Origin: Juglans regia
Taxonomy: Eukaryota; Streptophyta; Magnoliopsida; Fagales; Juglandaceae
DNA length: 64,000 nucleotides
NCBI RefSeq assembly: GCF_001411555.2
Contig: NC_049916.1
Location: forward strand, 496,001-560,000
Reading direction: 5' to 3'
Each line of letters opens with the position of its first letter. Within the stretch, counting starts at the first letter, position 1. This document shows, in pieces, positions 47,422-59,030 of this stretch. Both the position numbers and the translations under genes were made by a program. The notes beneath the pieces were generated by a model, which saw only the letters and a list, made by a program, of their open reading frames with translations, did no database searches and had not been told where the DNA came from.

Positions 47422-48790
47422 ATGGAACCAGCAGTTGCAACTCTTACCACTCAACACCACTTATTAATGGACTTAGAAAAAGCTATTATTGAGGTTGTTA
47501 CTAGTGATCAGCAAGCATTGGTAGCCAGTTTGATGGTTCAACCAGCTTTGATAGACAGAATTAAGCATGTCCAGAAAGAAGATTCAGGGTTAGCGAGATT
47601 GGTGGAAGAAGTAGAAAAATGGAATAAATCCGAGTTTAGCATTTCCGAAGATGGAATATTAAGGTTTGGAAGTAGATTGTGTGTACAGAACAATGAAAAA
47701 ATAAAATCAATCATCCTCGAATAAGTGCACCGCTCTCTTTACACAGTTCACCCAGGTAGTACAAAAATGTATCGGGACTTGTGGGAGTCTTTTTAGTGGA
47801 ATTGTATGGAAATGGAGATTGGCAAATTTGTGGAACAGTGCGTAACTTGCTAATAGGTGAAAGTGGAACATCAGAGACCAACAGGGTTATTACAACCACT
47901 CCAGGTTCCAAAATGGATGGGGGAGTATTTTAATATGGATTTTGTTACAGGCCTACCACGGACACTGACTGGGCAAGATGCAATATGGGTGATAGTGGAC
48001 TGCTTAACGAAGACCGCTCACTTTATGCCTGTCAAAATTTCTTATAAGCTGGAGAAACTAACCGAGCTGTATGTACATGAGATTGTGAGATTGCATGGGA
48101 TACCTATGTCCATTGTGTCGGATAGGGATCCTTGTTTCACTTCAAAATTTTGGCGAAGTTTATAGGAGGCCATGGGCACTAGGTTAAATTTCAGCACTAC
48201 TTTTCACCTACAGACGGATGGTATGTCTGAAAGGACCATTCAAATTTTGGAAGACATGTTGAGGGTGTGTATGCTAGATTTCAGGGGAATCTGGATTCGA
48301 CACTTGCCTTTAGTTGAGTTTGCTTATAATAATAGCTACCAGGCTAGTATTGGGATGGCACCTTATGAAGCACTATATGGTAGGAGGTGTAGATCTCCCT
48401 TGTTTTGGGACAAAGTAGGGGAAAGACAAATTTTGGGTCTAAAAAACAATAGAGAAGATAGAGACCATTCGAGCCAGAATGAGAGCAGCTCAGAGTCGTC
48501 AAAAGAGTTATGCAGATAATCATCGTCGTCAATTAGAGTTTGAAGTCGGGGATAAGTTATTCTTGAGGATTTCACCGATGAGAGGCGCCATGAGATTTGG
48601 GAAGAAGGGCAAGTTGAGCCCTAGATATGTCGGGCCCTTTGAGATTCTTGATCGGATTGGCCCAGTGGCTTATAGGGTAGCCCTACTGTCAACACTCTCA
48701 GGGGTACACGACGGATTTCATGTACCTATACTGAGAAAGTACATACTCGACCTCACCCACGTTATTGACTACGAGCTTCTTCCTCTTCTC
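47422..48790 (+). pseudogene. Gypsy integrase remnant (second copy)
   Basis: The DDE core is the better kept copy: [34 protein letters not shown], and the Glu in DGMSERTIQILEDML. The C-terminus RFGKKGKLSPRYVGPFEI then LRKYILDLTHVIDYE runs at 48479-48780, where the reading passes into the common 3' tail without the usual gypsy C-terminal end. Stops lie in the HHCC region and after KFWRSL. Confidence 0.85.
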
Positions 48791-49268
48791 GCTATGCACA
48801 TCCCTAATTCACTCTCCCCACTTCACACCCACCATGCACCTCACTACATAACTACTCTCTCTATTTCTCTTAATTCTTCTGCTGAAGCCCTACCTCAACT
48901 ACTCCCACCTATCTCTCTCTCGGATCCCGCTCTCTCTCATAGTTCTCGGTGTCAAATCAGAGCTCCTCGTCGGCATTTGTTGAACGACATGCGCTGACAC
49001 TGCTAGTTCTAGGGTTCCAGTCGCCTGAGTCCCTTTGCCCAAATTCTTGTTCAACGGAGACCTCTTCCTTTGCCCAAAGTCCAGCATATATGTTTTGTTT
49101 TGTTAACTTGATATTTGGGAATGTTAACGTATATTTTAAAGTTTTGTGGATTAGAATAATTATAATGGAATAATTGTTTTGAACAAATGAAATTTATAAT
49201 TTATTTATAGATTTGAGATATGATTTTATGTCTAGAAATAACTCTATGAACCTCGTGCGGGCGTTACA

Positions 49269-50140
49269 GCTTTTGTCCCATGGTTTTTCTTTCTTGTAAT
49301 GTCATAATGAATAAAGACGATGGAGTTGGATAACGACGTTAAATAGAAAGTAATGTGATAAGATGAAATCATGATATGCACATCGAACTGCATACAGTCT
49401 TACGTGTAATATGTTTCTTAAGTCACATCATTATGAGTACTAATCGGTTGCTAGAGACAAACTGTACGTGTTATTGTAGCGATGTGTTGTAAATGACCCA
49501 CCAAGTGACATCAAAGAGAAATGAAGTTCAAATTTCCTTCATATATAACCGATGGAGACATTTCTTTCTTTTTCTGCTAGTGGTGGAAATTAGCCACAAC
49601 TAGAACTTAAATATGTAAAGCCGACGCTTGACATTCTCTCCAACACGGCATAGATGAGCCAGGTTCTCTTTTTTTTCTCGATCCATCGTTTTATAAACGG
49701 CGACTGTTTTTAGCATTGCAACTCTTTGGTATTATTACAGCATCAGCTTCATTTTTTCTCGATTCATATCGACGCTTAATCGCGTATTTATTTTTTAAAA
49801 AATAAATAAATATAATATTTAAATAAAAATAATTAATTTTTTAAATAAATGTACGATATTTACAATCTCATTACCACCTAAACCAACCAGAGGCGCTATT
49901 AAGCTGATGGTCAAGTTCTACAACCCACCAAATTTTGGCACTCTTTACAGGCGCTAAAAACTCTTCCATTGATGTAAAAGTTTAAAACCCACCAACCAAA
50001 ACAATGTACGTAACATCCCAAGCGCGCAAGCAACACCAACGAAACATAAAGATCAATCAACTCACTATCACCTACTAACCTCTATTCTTGTACACCAACG
50101 TCCTTTTGGACGTTAATATAATTCTCCTAAGATATAAGAA
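49269..50140. other. Unit D spacer; HIPP D 3' flank
   Basis: It is homologous to the other spacers. No gene is seen. Confidence 0.55.
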
Positions 50141-50785
50141 TTAACAGATCACGCAGCTGTTAGGATTCTCAGGCTCTTTTGCTGGTCCAACAGAGAGTAT
50201 CTCTGTGCGGCAGAGCTTCCTCAACTTGCTCACTATATCAACCGGATCGATGTCCCCGATCACCGTCATTTTCTTGTTCTTCAAGTCCGAGGTGATAGAA
50301 TCAACGCCTACGGAATTACAACACAAAAACCAGTCAAATTTGTCAGTTTGGCAGCTGGCATACTTTTACTATCTACTGGGTGTTACTTTCTTTAAATAAA
50401 GGAAACGTTAAGAAAAAATTCAAAAGAGCCGATTACAGGAGTAGTCATAATACAGAGACAGCCAAACAAAGGACTTAAAGTGGAATCACAACCAAGTAAA
50501 ACTCTATACCTGAAAGGCCCGATAATTTCATCATGGCCTTTTGCTTTCCTTTGTCATCATGCAGTTCCACTTTCAAAACCACTTTCTGTCATAAAACGTG
50601 ATTGAGCTCTATTCAGAATTTTGTAAGTCAAAGAATCATAGAAATAAAAATAAAACTATCGAATGGTTAGGGAACCCGATAAAGTTTTGTCATCTCGGAG
50701 ACAAGAAAGGTCTTTTAAGGGTGGAGACAAGGAGAGCGAAAGAGAGATAGAGCTCGAGGGAAAGGGATCAGATTCTTACCTTCAT
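50141..50785 (-). CDS. HIPP copy D: short form, HMA domain joined directly to the CaaX end
   Basis: Three exons on the minus strand: 50785-50780, 50585-50510 and 50307-50141, all with GT-AG borders in phase, giving only 82 residues. The HMA half matches B and C (one V to L change, MMKLSGLSG). After SVGPAKEPE the whole charged linker and the Tyr-rich segment are absent and the protein ends NPNSCVIC. Copy A has the same in-frame deletion. The TATA position reads AAAATAAATG, weaker than in B and C. It may still give a small prenylated protein. Confidence 0.85.
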
Positions 50786-51533
50786 TGCTGAAAGGTTCGA
50801 GGGATACCAGAAGTATATCAGATAAAGTTGCAGGTCCCGAGGCCAAGAAAATAATGTTACAGAATTCAAGAGAGAAAAGTCTAGCTGATCACTTGGAGGC
50901 CAGAGGACCTTTGGACGCATTTATTTTGAGCGGAGGAACCCAGAAAGAGTAGGGGTCCAGTCAACGCTGCTGATTGTCTATGGTCAATAAATAGTGATGC
51001 GTGTGGGCGAAGTTGAAAGGGCCAACCATCGTGCGAATGGATATAGAAGGCAGTGTACGTTAGTGTCTCCGCGTTTTGCATTTCCAACGTGCAAACATCG
51101 TGTGAAACTTCTGCACTGATTGATCTTCTTTCATCTTTCCTTTTTCCTTTTTCCTTTTTCCTTTTTCTTTTTACTGCGTTTACCAAAAGAAACTTCAAAA
51201 AGTATGATAGCCCTTGATTTCCCGTCAGAAAGCAACCAAAGAGTCAAGCTACTCTGCCGCGTTTAAGTTGACCGATTTTGTTTTTACTTTTTATAATATA
51301 TTTAAATATTTTAAAAAAGTAAAAAAATATTTCAATACATTTAAAATCACTCAATAAAATTCAAAAAAAAATTATGTCAAGTGATCAAATGGAACGATAT
51401 AATAGAGAGAGAGAGAAAAAAAAAAAAAGGCTTAGTCAGTACTAGCCACTAAGCATTCTCGCCAAATGAGATCATGCTTTGTGAACAAACATAGACTAAT
51501 ATTATTGGATCTCGGTTACTCTAAATGTTTCTA
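50786..51533. other. HIPP D upstream region
   Basis: It is homologous to the upstream DNA of copies B and C. It contains a TTTTCC repeat at about 51137-51170 and a diverged GGCTACTCTGCC-family MITE at about 51246-51432, and it ends with the shared LTR flank (AACAAACATAGACTAATATT). Confidence 0.5.
51246..51432. mobile_element. Diverged MITE, GGCTACTCTGCC family
   Basis: The start AAGCTACTCTGCCGC and the core TAATATATTTAAATATTTT match the elements at 1993-2190 and about 1138. The right end is eroded by an A/GA-rich run. Confidence 0.5.
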
Positions 51534-52005
51534 CCGAATACCCAAGCCCAGCATCAAACCTAAGCCGAACACAAGTTTTATACAATCTTTTAGGTTAATA
51601 TATATAGAAAATCCACGTAAAATTTAACGAGTAATCTTGGAATAAACTCAAGGCCCAAAACTTAGTTTGGCCTTATATGAATTTTTTTTATTTGGCTTGA
51701 AAATTAGGTTAAAATCATTTAATATTTTATGAACCAAGTGTAATCTATTTATTTGGCAATTGACTTGAAAAATTTATTGGACGAATTGGATTATTTTAGA
51801 ATTTGAGAATATGCCCGTTGCAAATTTTGAAATTTTGGGAACTTGGCCCATAAAAATATGGGCAAGCTCAGGAGATTCTTAGATAAAATGGCCCAACTCA
51901 CTTTTAAACCCAAAAGTCCAAGAAAAGGCCCAAGTTCAGTTACACAACATCCAAATTTGTATATAAGTCTATTCCTCCCCTTTCTTTCTCTAGGGTTTCC
52001 AGCTG

Positions 52006-52042
<37 letters not shown>

Positions 52043-53742
52043 TCTCATGCACGTAGAGATCTTCAACTACGGTTGCCGCACATCCAAAATTCCTTTAGTT
52101 TCTTTTTAATACTCGAGCCCAAGGCCCAAGCCCAAGACCACGAAAATTCAATCTCTGAAGACCCCATAAACAGCATCGTTTTGGTAAGCCTCATTCCCTT
52201 GCTTTCGGTTTCTTCTTCCCCGATTCTTTCTCCTTTTTACCCCTTTAGTTTCTTCCCCACTTCTCTTCAACGAAATTCCCTACCTCCACATTTCAGCAGT
52301 TACCTCATATTTTTGGATTGCATGTGTTAAGTTTTCTTCCATCTTTCATTTCACCTGTAACAGACTCTAGAATTTCCTTCTTCAATTTTCTGAACACCTT
52401 GGTGGCGTGTGATCGTGAAGCCGTCGCTGACATGCTCCATCGCCTAAGCAACTCCGGTAAGGGCTCTTCCCCATTCTTTCTCACCCCTCTGTGATGTTTT
52501 CTCCCTTTTCACTACCTCACCGTGTTCTTCTCACGAGATCCCTCTTTTCCTCGCATGGGACACCCTCCGCCACCATGCCGTGCACCTCCACCATTAAGGG
52601 TCATTGCCGATTGTCCCCTTTGTTCTTTAATTTCTAGGTTTATCTCTCATCCTTTCTCTGTTTTCACTCACACACACACTAGTTTTCTCTCACTCACTCA
52701 CTGATCTCACTCATGCACACACTCAGACTCTTACTCACTCACTCACTCACTCCCTCATAGATCACTCTTCAAAACCGTGTCATGCCAACACAGCGCCTTG
52801 CGTCGTCGCAAGTGGATCCTCCACGCACCGGTAAGCCCACATTTCTCTATCCCTCTATGTTCATTATTCCACCTGAATTTTGGTATCAGTTTTTATATGT
52901 ATTTTTAATTGTGTTTATTTTAATTTTTCCCTTGCCAATCGAATAGCCATACGACATCCTTTTGTCCGAGTGTATTCGATTCCCTTCAAACCCTCGTTGC
53001 CCTCGAGTTTATGCACTGAGATGGCTGTATCAAAGAACTGTAACTTCATCTCTCCTACACATTTTGTTTGTTCTCTTGATTACGTCTCTCATTTATTCTT
53101 ACTCGTTCTAAAATTCAGATTCATCGGATCGTTTAGTATTGCCACCGTGACCGATAGAAAGTGGTATTGCCCGATTTCGTTTCGAAGTGCGGCAAGGTAA
53201 TGCCTTGTTCAATATTAGTTGCTGTTTTACATGACCTAGTGCTTGAATTATTCTAACGTCACTATTTTATATCACAAGACAGTACTAACGGCCCCAAATA
53301 GTGTTGTTTCTGCTCTTTAATTTCACAAGTCACGCACACGAACTTAGGTAAGATATTCAGAATTTTAGGCTTATAGTCGACTTTGTTACGTGGGATATTG
53401 TTTTATGAATTATGGTTGCTGAATAGTTTTTGTTAATGAATAAAGTTGAGTGGTGGATTGTTGAGCTGATGTGCTTTTGTTGGATTAAAGAGGAGCGGTT
53501 GTGTTAATGAGCATGGTGTTTTAGGGTGAGACGTTGGGCTAGCCAAATTACTATATAACTGCTATTTGGATTGATCATGATAGGTTGAATGTATTGGTGT
53601 TGTGTGCTGATTTGTTTCAGTACGGAGATTTTTGGAAGTTGTTATGTGTGTGATAAGAAATGATGGAAGTTGTTAGAAATTATTTTAACTAGGTTATTAT
53701 TAAGCTATACAGGTTGATAAGTTGTTGTTGGGTGGAGATTAA
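51534..53742 (+). repeat. Truncated gypsy 5' LTR (last unit of the array)
   Basis: It is colinear with the two complete LTRs from CCGAATACCCAAG (the terminal TGTAACA is lost) to GGTGGAGATT, with an internal 120-bp deletion near 53696 and an expanded (TA)n at 52007-52039. There is no pol after it. Confidence 0.8.
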
Positions 53743-54919
53743 GCTATACAGGGCCATAGAACCCTGGTCTCAACTCTCAGTCCCTTTCACACCACAACCA
53801 ATCATAGCATACCCAACCATGAAGATCACTGCACCACACCCCGTTCCGCCGTGAAAGACTGCTTGGTGAAGCAGTCTTGTATGTCCTTCGCCTTGAACGC
53901 AACCACGCCAAGAACCACCAAGCACAAAGCCCAGTCGTGTTCAACCACCGTCAACCACAGCCACTCCATGTCCTCAAATGGAAACCAACCCCACGCACAC
54001 ACCAACCCTTCCTAATGCATGGACAATGTCCACTCAAGTTGAGAGTCATCTTACTCACTCCAACAGCCTTTCATCCACCATGAACCACCATGGAAACAAT
54101 TGACGGCAAACCACGACAACCACCGTAGCCAATGGTAGTGCTCTATTCTGCTACACTCGAAACATAGTGTTTTTATACGTAAACCAGCCACCACTGCATC
54201 TCGGGAAGCCACCGCACGTCGCCAGCCCCCCCCAAGTTGCCTCCACCTGCACATATAGTGCCACTCACGCCACTCCAGGTCCGTTGTATTCCCTGTTGGT
54301 AAGCCCACGCCGAGATCTCCTTATTCCTCTGCTCTTTTGCTTCTCGGACTAACAACTCCAATCTCTCTCTCTCAGTGCTTTACCACCGTGCTGACATTTC
54401 CCTTAAATACCCTTTGTCATGTAGCTATCTTGTAAATGTTTGAACCCTTTTAAATGTATTGACCAAGATGACCCTGAATTTTCTTAAAAAAGATGGACTT
54501 TTTTTTTGCTATATATTCTGAATTCTGTAAAAGGCTCATGTTTACATACTAGTATATGTTCTTTGCTTGCTGAGTTGTTAACAACTCACCCCTTATCTCC
54601 ATAATATTTTCAGATATTTTGGATGTTTCAGCTGATGATCAAGAATAGGAAACTTGGGTAAGGTTATGTGAGCATAGTGGATTAAGTACAAAGATGATAC
54701 TTTGATTATTGGAGAGTTTATTCAGTAGTTTTATTTTGCTCTGTTGTCGTGGTATTTTGGAAGTTTGACATTTATTTTGAAATTTTGTGGTGTAGTTGGT
54801 CTAAAACAATGAGATCTCTATGTAATTGAGAAATTTGAGTTTATATCTGTATTGTAAGATATGATTTTAGGTGACAGCAGTTAGTAACTCTCCGACCAAT
54901 CTAGGATCGGGGCATTACA
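53743..54919 (+). repeat. 3' part of a different gypsy LTR
   Basis: It begins after the break at GGGCCATAGAACCC. It includes the conserved block TTTACATACTAGTATATG (about 54538) and GATATGATTTTAGGTGACAG and ends GGGGCATTACA, like other gypsy LTRs. It is joined to the preceding LTR without internal sequence. The ORFs here (53877-54083 and others) have no domain. Confidence 0.65.
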
Positions 54920-56060
54920 TTCTCAATTTATCCAGGGATTCAGCAACCAAGGCCCACTTTAAAATGGGTTAAACAAATTTTACAATTATATGTTCATTGC
55001 AGCAATATTAATATTTGTATGTTTTTCTGGTTACATGATCGATCTACGTACACTTGATTTATATGCCCTTCTCATTTCTCAAAGTAGGTTAGGAAATCGT
55101 ATGCTTTTTGGGAAGCAATTGCATTTAAAAAAAAAAAAACACTAGAAAATGGTGTCCTGCCAAAAAGTTTTTGAAAGTGAATCACCAAGAGCCTGAAGCT
55201 CTAATAGCATACTGGCGTCAGACGAAATAGAGATTATTCTGCAGGCTAGTTTCAACATGTAATTTACAAGGAATGAAGAAAAGAGAATCTTTCAAAACAC
55301 AGAGAAAATGATTCTAATGTTCAATTCAAAATTATCAAAATCCAAGAATAATAAAATCAACCTACAAGCTGGGCTGAAATAGCTGAAAATCGACATATAA
55401 GAATTTTAATAAAAATAATAAAATCTCAATAATCACACAAAAAATAAATACGTAATAAAAAAAGTAATTTGTCATGCCTTTTGAGTCTCCATAAATTTCC
55501 TCACAATCAGTCTTATTTTATGACGATCCAAGCACACTCTAGATACTGTTAATCCGGTGTTTCATGCATCAACGAACACATTTTTACTGTACATGTGAAA
55601 AATCAGTGGCTATATGCCTCCTAACAACTCGTCATGTTTCAGCTTCTATATATGCAATTTGCTCACAAAATCCCCAAGTCTTCCCCCTTTGAGCAACTAC
55701 GTACGAACGGCCCAAACTCAATTTCCTTCCTCGGTTCACTTTGAGGGGGAACAATATCAGCTGAAAATTTGTACATGCTCCGAATAAGTACTCGTGATTG
55801 AAGAAAGAACAAATTAAATCGATCACTGGTTTAGAAAAGATAAAAAATTGCAGCCCATTAACATATTTCTTACAACAATACTAACAATAACTTCCCTTTT
55901 CAAAATAACTAACTTAATTATCACTTTCTCCCCCCTCTTGTGGGTGTGGTTGAGATGATTTGCGAAGACATGGTGAATGAAAAGAGATCAAATCAGTCGA
56001 CGTGCTTTCCATTAGGCGTACGACCCGCCTTCATCGTCGATCCATAGGCCGATCGTCTCC
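54920..56060. other. Intergenic region
   Basis: AT-rich DNA with an A-run at about 55128. The last 150 bases are probably the 3' UTR side of the PAM68-like gene. I see no other gene. Confidence 0.5.
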
Positions 56061-56609
56061 TCAGGCTCTCATGTCCTCCTCCTTCCACATCTCAACCCAA
56101 TTCTTTTGAGCTTCTTCAAACCCAAAAACTGAACCTTTCCTCTCTGGATCCCAACTTGTCGACAGAGCCCCATAGGCAATCCCCATGGTCGATGCCCCGA
56201 AGGTTATAAACGTTGTCGTGAAAGGGATCCATAGTGGCAAATCCCACATATGTTGCTCCTTAATCACACCAAATATGTGCAACAACGCTAAACCAACGGC
56301 CATAGGCACCCCAACAAACGTCAATATTCTTGCTATTATTCTGTTGTACACGACTTGCGGAACTTCTTCGTCGTCATCGCTATTGGTTTTGTTGGATTTT
56401 TCAGTACGAGTGGCAGTTTCTTTTAGGGGGGTAGGAGGTTTACCTGTAAAGCCTTTGGCGGCATTGGCCCGCGGTTTGAGTGTGCTTTTGATGGGATGCT
56501 TTAGGTTTAGCAGGGTTGTGGGATGGAGAAATGGGCTTCTGGGCTTCCATGGAGGAGGACTTGAAAGGTGGCGAGGAGTTTGGGATGAACAAATGAGGCC
56601 GGTTTCCAT
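56061..56609 (-). CDS. PAM68-like chloroplast thylakoid protein (DUF3464)
   Basis: A single-exon 182-residue protein; the start is the ATG at 56609. An upstream in-frame TTG is not a likely start. The N-terminus (METGLICSSQTPRH, Ser/Pro/Lys-rich) looks like a chloroplast transit peptide. An acidic stretch (SDDDEEVPQVVYNRI) follows, then two membrane segments (ILTFVGVPMAVGLALLHIF and IPFTTTFITFGASTMGIAYG) and the signature LSTSWDPERKGSVFGFEEAQ. Family members PAM68 and PAM68L assist assembly of photosystem II and of the chloroplast NDH complex respectively; which of the two this is cannot be decided here. No breaks are seen. Confidence 0.92.
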   Translation of the reverse strand: METGLICSSQTPRHLSSPPPWKPRSPFLHPTTLLNLKHPIKSTLKPRANAAKGFTGKPPTPLKETATRTEKSNKTNSDDDEEVPQVVYNRIIARILTFVGVPMAVGLALLHIFGVIKEQHMWDLPLWIPFTTTFITFGASTMGIAYGALSTSWDPERKGSVFGFEEAQKNWVEMWKEEDMRA

Positions 56610-56835
56610 GGCTTCCAATGCTATGAGTACTGTGCTTACTGATGGTTATGGATGTTTTATGTTTGAATGCAGTCGTTGCTAGATAAGATTTTCTTATCCA
56701 GAAATAAGTGGATGTTGTTGGCGTTGTCTAATTGAGATATTTAAGTTGTCCTTGGGAGTAGCGCAATATGTAAGCAAGGGTACTGTAGTAATTTGATAAA
56801 TGATACCGCAAAAGTAATGGTTGATTGATGATTTA

Positions 56836-59030
56836 CGTCTCGTTTGTTTATACAGATGAAAATAAAATTAAAAGTTATAACGCTTTGGTTCTAGAGGTTC
56901 GGAGAGTTAGCTCCTAATACTGAATATCCTCTCCAATAACACAATTATATATAATCTAGAAACTTCATAAAATATTCAACGTAAATATCCATGATCTCTC
57001 GTAGGGACACTAAAGAAAATCATCAATAAAATGAATTAAAAACTCACCCAAAACTCAAAAATATTCATAACTTAACATACCAAAATAATCGAAAACAATA
57101 GCTCTACTAAACATGACTCAATAAATATTTGTATCAAATGACACTTATTTCTATACGATCATTACACCTTACTAAAATTTCATACTCTTGTTCTCCAGCT
57201 GAACCATCAAAACTATACAAAAAATATTGTAGAGATAAGGCGTGAGTTATCAACAACTTAGTAAGTAGAGAACATATACTAGTATGCAAACATAAGCATC
57301 TACATAATTCAGAATACAGAACAAAACATTTTTTATTTTCAAAATGCACAGTCAGAACATGTTATTAAAATATCAGAGCAAAAGTTTAAATATATTTTTA
57401 TTCAAAATTCCTTTTGCATAACATAACATTTTCATCGTCTCGTATCATATCAGAACAAAGACCATGTTTAACCCTAATGGTACGGTTGTGCAAACCCCGA
57501 CGACCAACCGAGCAGAAACATAATGTGAATCTTCCTTAATTTTACATAAAAAAGTAAAACCACCTTAGCTTGCAGGGAAGCATATACATTGTACTCGGAT
57601 ATGCGCGCAAAGGAAAACTCACCGTGAGATCAATTGCGAGGTGGCGGAGACACGGGTGGAGCTAGTGGCTGAGCACTGATGACAGAGAGAGAGATGAGAA
57701 GTGATGAGAGAAAGGGAGAATGGAGAGGGTGTCAGTGGCTTACCATGAGGAGGACGACAGACCTAGGGTGGCACAGACGGAGGTTTCAATGGCCCATCTA
57801 GGTGGTTTCTGCCGAGAATGATGGTTGTCCAAGGAGAGAGGCTTGCTTTCTCTTGGTAATGCTCTGTTTTTCAGAGCCAAAACAAATGTTCTTTTAGGTG
57901 CTAGTGGTAGTGGCTTGGAGTTGGGCAGTGGCTAGTGGTTCTGTGAAGTGAAAGAGTTTTGGCACGAAAGGAAGTTGTGGCTTGCAGTTGTTCCATGTGA
58001 CAGGGGCAGAGGGGAAGAGGCTACTAGTTACTTCCTGGACGTGCATGCATCCGTTGTACCTCGCCTTGCTGAATGAGGGTCTCGATGATGGTGGTTGAAG
58101 AAGGTAGCAGCAGTAGCAACGCTGTGGGGGGTTTTACGTGGAGAGCTCGTTTGTGGCTTCGTGGCTTTGTTGCTGGGGCAGTTGAGCTGTGGGTGGTTCT
58201 CATAGTTGGCTACGGTTATGGAAGGGAGCCAAGGTTACTGCTTCACATGGGGTTGGGCAGCATTGATAGTTTGGGGTGGCTTGACGCACGGAGTTGGTTT
58301 TTTGTTGCAACAACACCACGGATCACGTGCTACTAGTTTCGTCTCAAGCTGGCCTTGTTAGCGGCAATGGAGTTGTTTTCCTTACGGTGGAGGGGGTGCT
58401 TTATTGAAGGTTTGCAGCTTGAGGTTTCTTCATGCAGGAGATCTAACCGTATATATATATAGGTGATAGAGAACATCCAAAAATAAACCCTATGGAAAGA
58501 GAGGTGTATTGAGTAAGAAGGCTAGACGTGATCTGTGAGAAGAAACTTATGAATATATGGTGTTGCCGATAACCCTAGAGGTAACAAACGTGCATGTGGA
58601 GGAAGTGGACACAATGAAGCCATGCATGCAATGAAAAACAACGGACATGAATCGTGTAGAACGTGAAGTCTGATACAAGATCTCACGGGCTTGGACTTGT
58701 TGGCCCATTTCAAAATTTTGGCCTTCCGTAGTGAACAAAAGTAATAAATGGGCTATTCCTTGAGTTTTGGGCACTGGCTCAACCTCTAAAAAAATAAACT
58801 AACTTGTCTAAAAATATTTATAGAACGCGCCTTGGCCTGAGTTTGGTGCTGGAGTCGGGTGTTACAAAAGTTGAACGAAATATTGTTAGAATATAATTTT
58901 TTAATCTTGTTTTTGTTTTAAAATTTGAAAAAGTTAAATTGTTTATTGTATTTTGTATGAGATTTTGAGAAAGCTGTAATGATTAAATGAAATAAGATGA
59001 GATTAGATGTTTGTGAAAACAAATGAGGCC
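56836..59030. mobile_element. MITE split by a solo LTR
   Basis: The left part 56836-56875 (CGTCTCGTTTGTTTATAC) and right part 58872-59030 (ending TGTGAAAACAAATGAGGCC) form one GTTTGTTTTC-family MITE with TTA duplications at 56833-56835 and 59031-59033. The solo LTR 56876-58866 separates them. Confidence 0.7.
56876..58866 (-). mobile_element. Solo gypsy LTR, about 2.0 kb
   Basis: In minus orientation it starts TGTAACACCCGACTCCAGC and ends AAAGCGTTATA (terminal CA decayed to TA). The 5-bp target duplication AAAGT lies at 56871-56875 and 58867-58871. It contains the inverse of the conserved ACTAGTATATG block near 57280. There is no internal region, so it probably arose by LTR-LTR recombination. 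The weak ORFs inside (57134-57349, 58073-58336) have no domain. Confidence 0.85.

Larger units (their letters stand above)
34482..49268 (+). mobile_element. Degenerate Ty3/gypsy retrotransposon between HIPP C and D, gag invaded by a LINE
   Basis: The architecture and flanks match the copy at 10567-32206: 5' LTR 34482-38860, primer site, pol and common 3' tail ending GCGTTACA. It lacks the CACTA and the nested LTR element but has a CCGG-rich TIR element in its LTR and a 5.6-kb LINE that replaced the N-terminal half of gag. All frames contain stops. Confidence 0.85.

Noticed and set aside
53877..54361. Short frames in the LTR remnant left of the PAM68-like gene
   Set aside because: They lie inside LTR sequence and have no recognisable domain.
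56610..56618. Longer start for the PAM68-like protein
   Set aside because: The extension would begin with TTG; the next in-frame ATG at 56609 is the plausible start.
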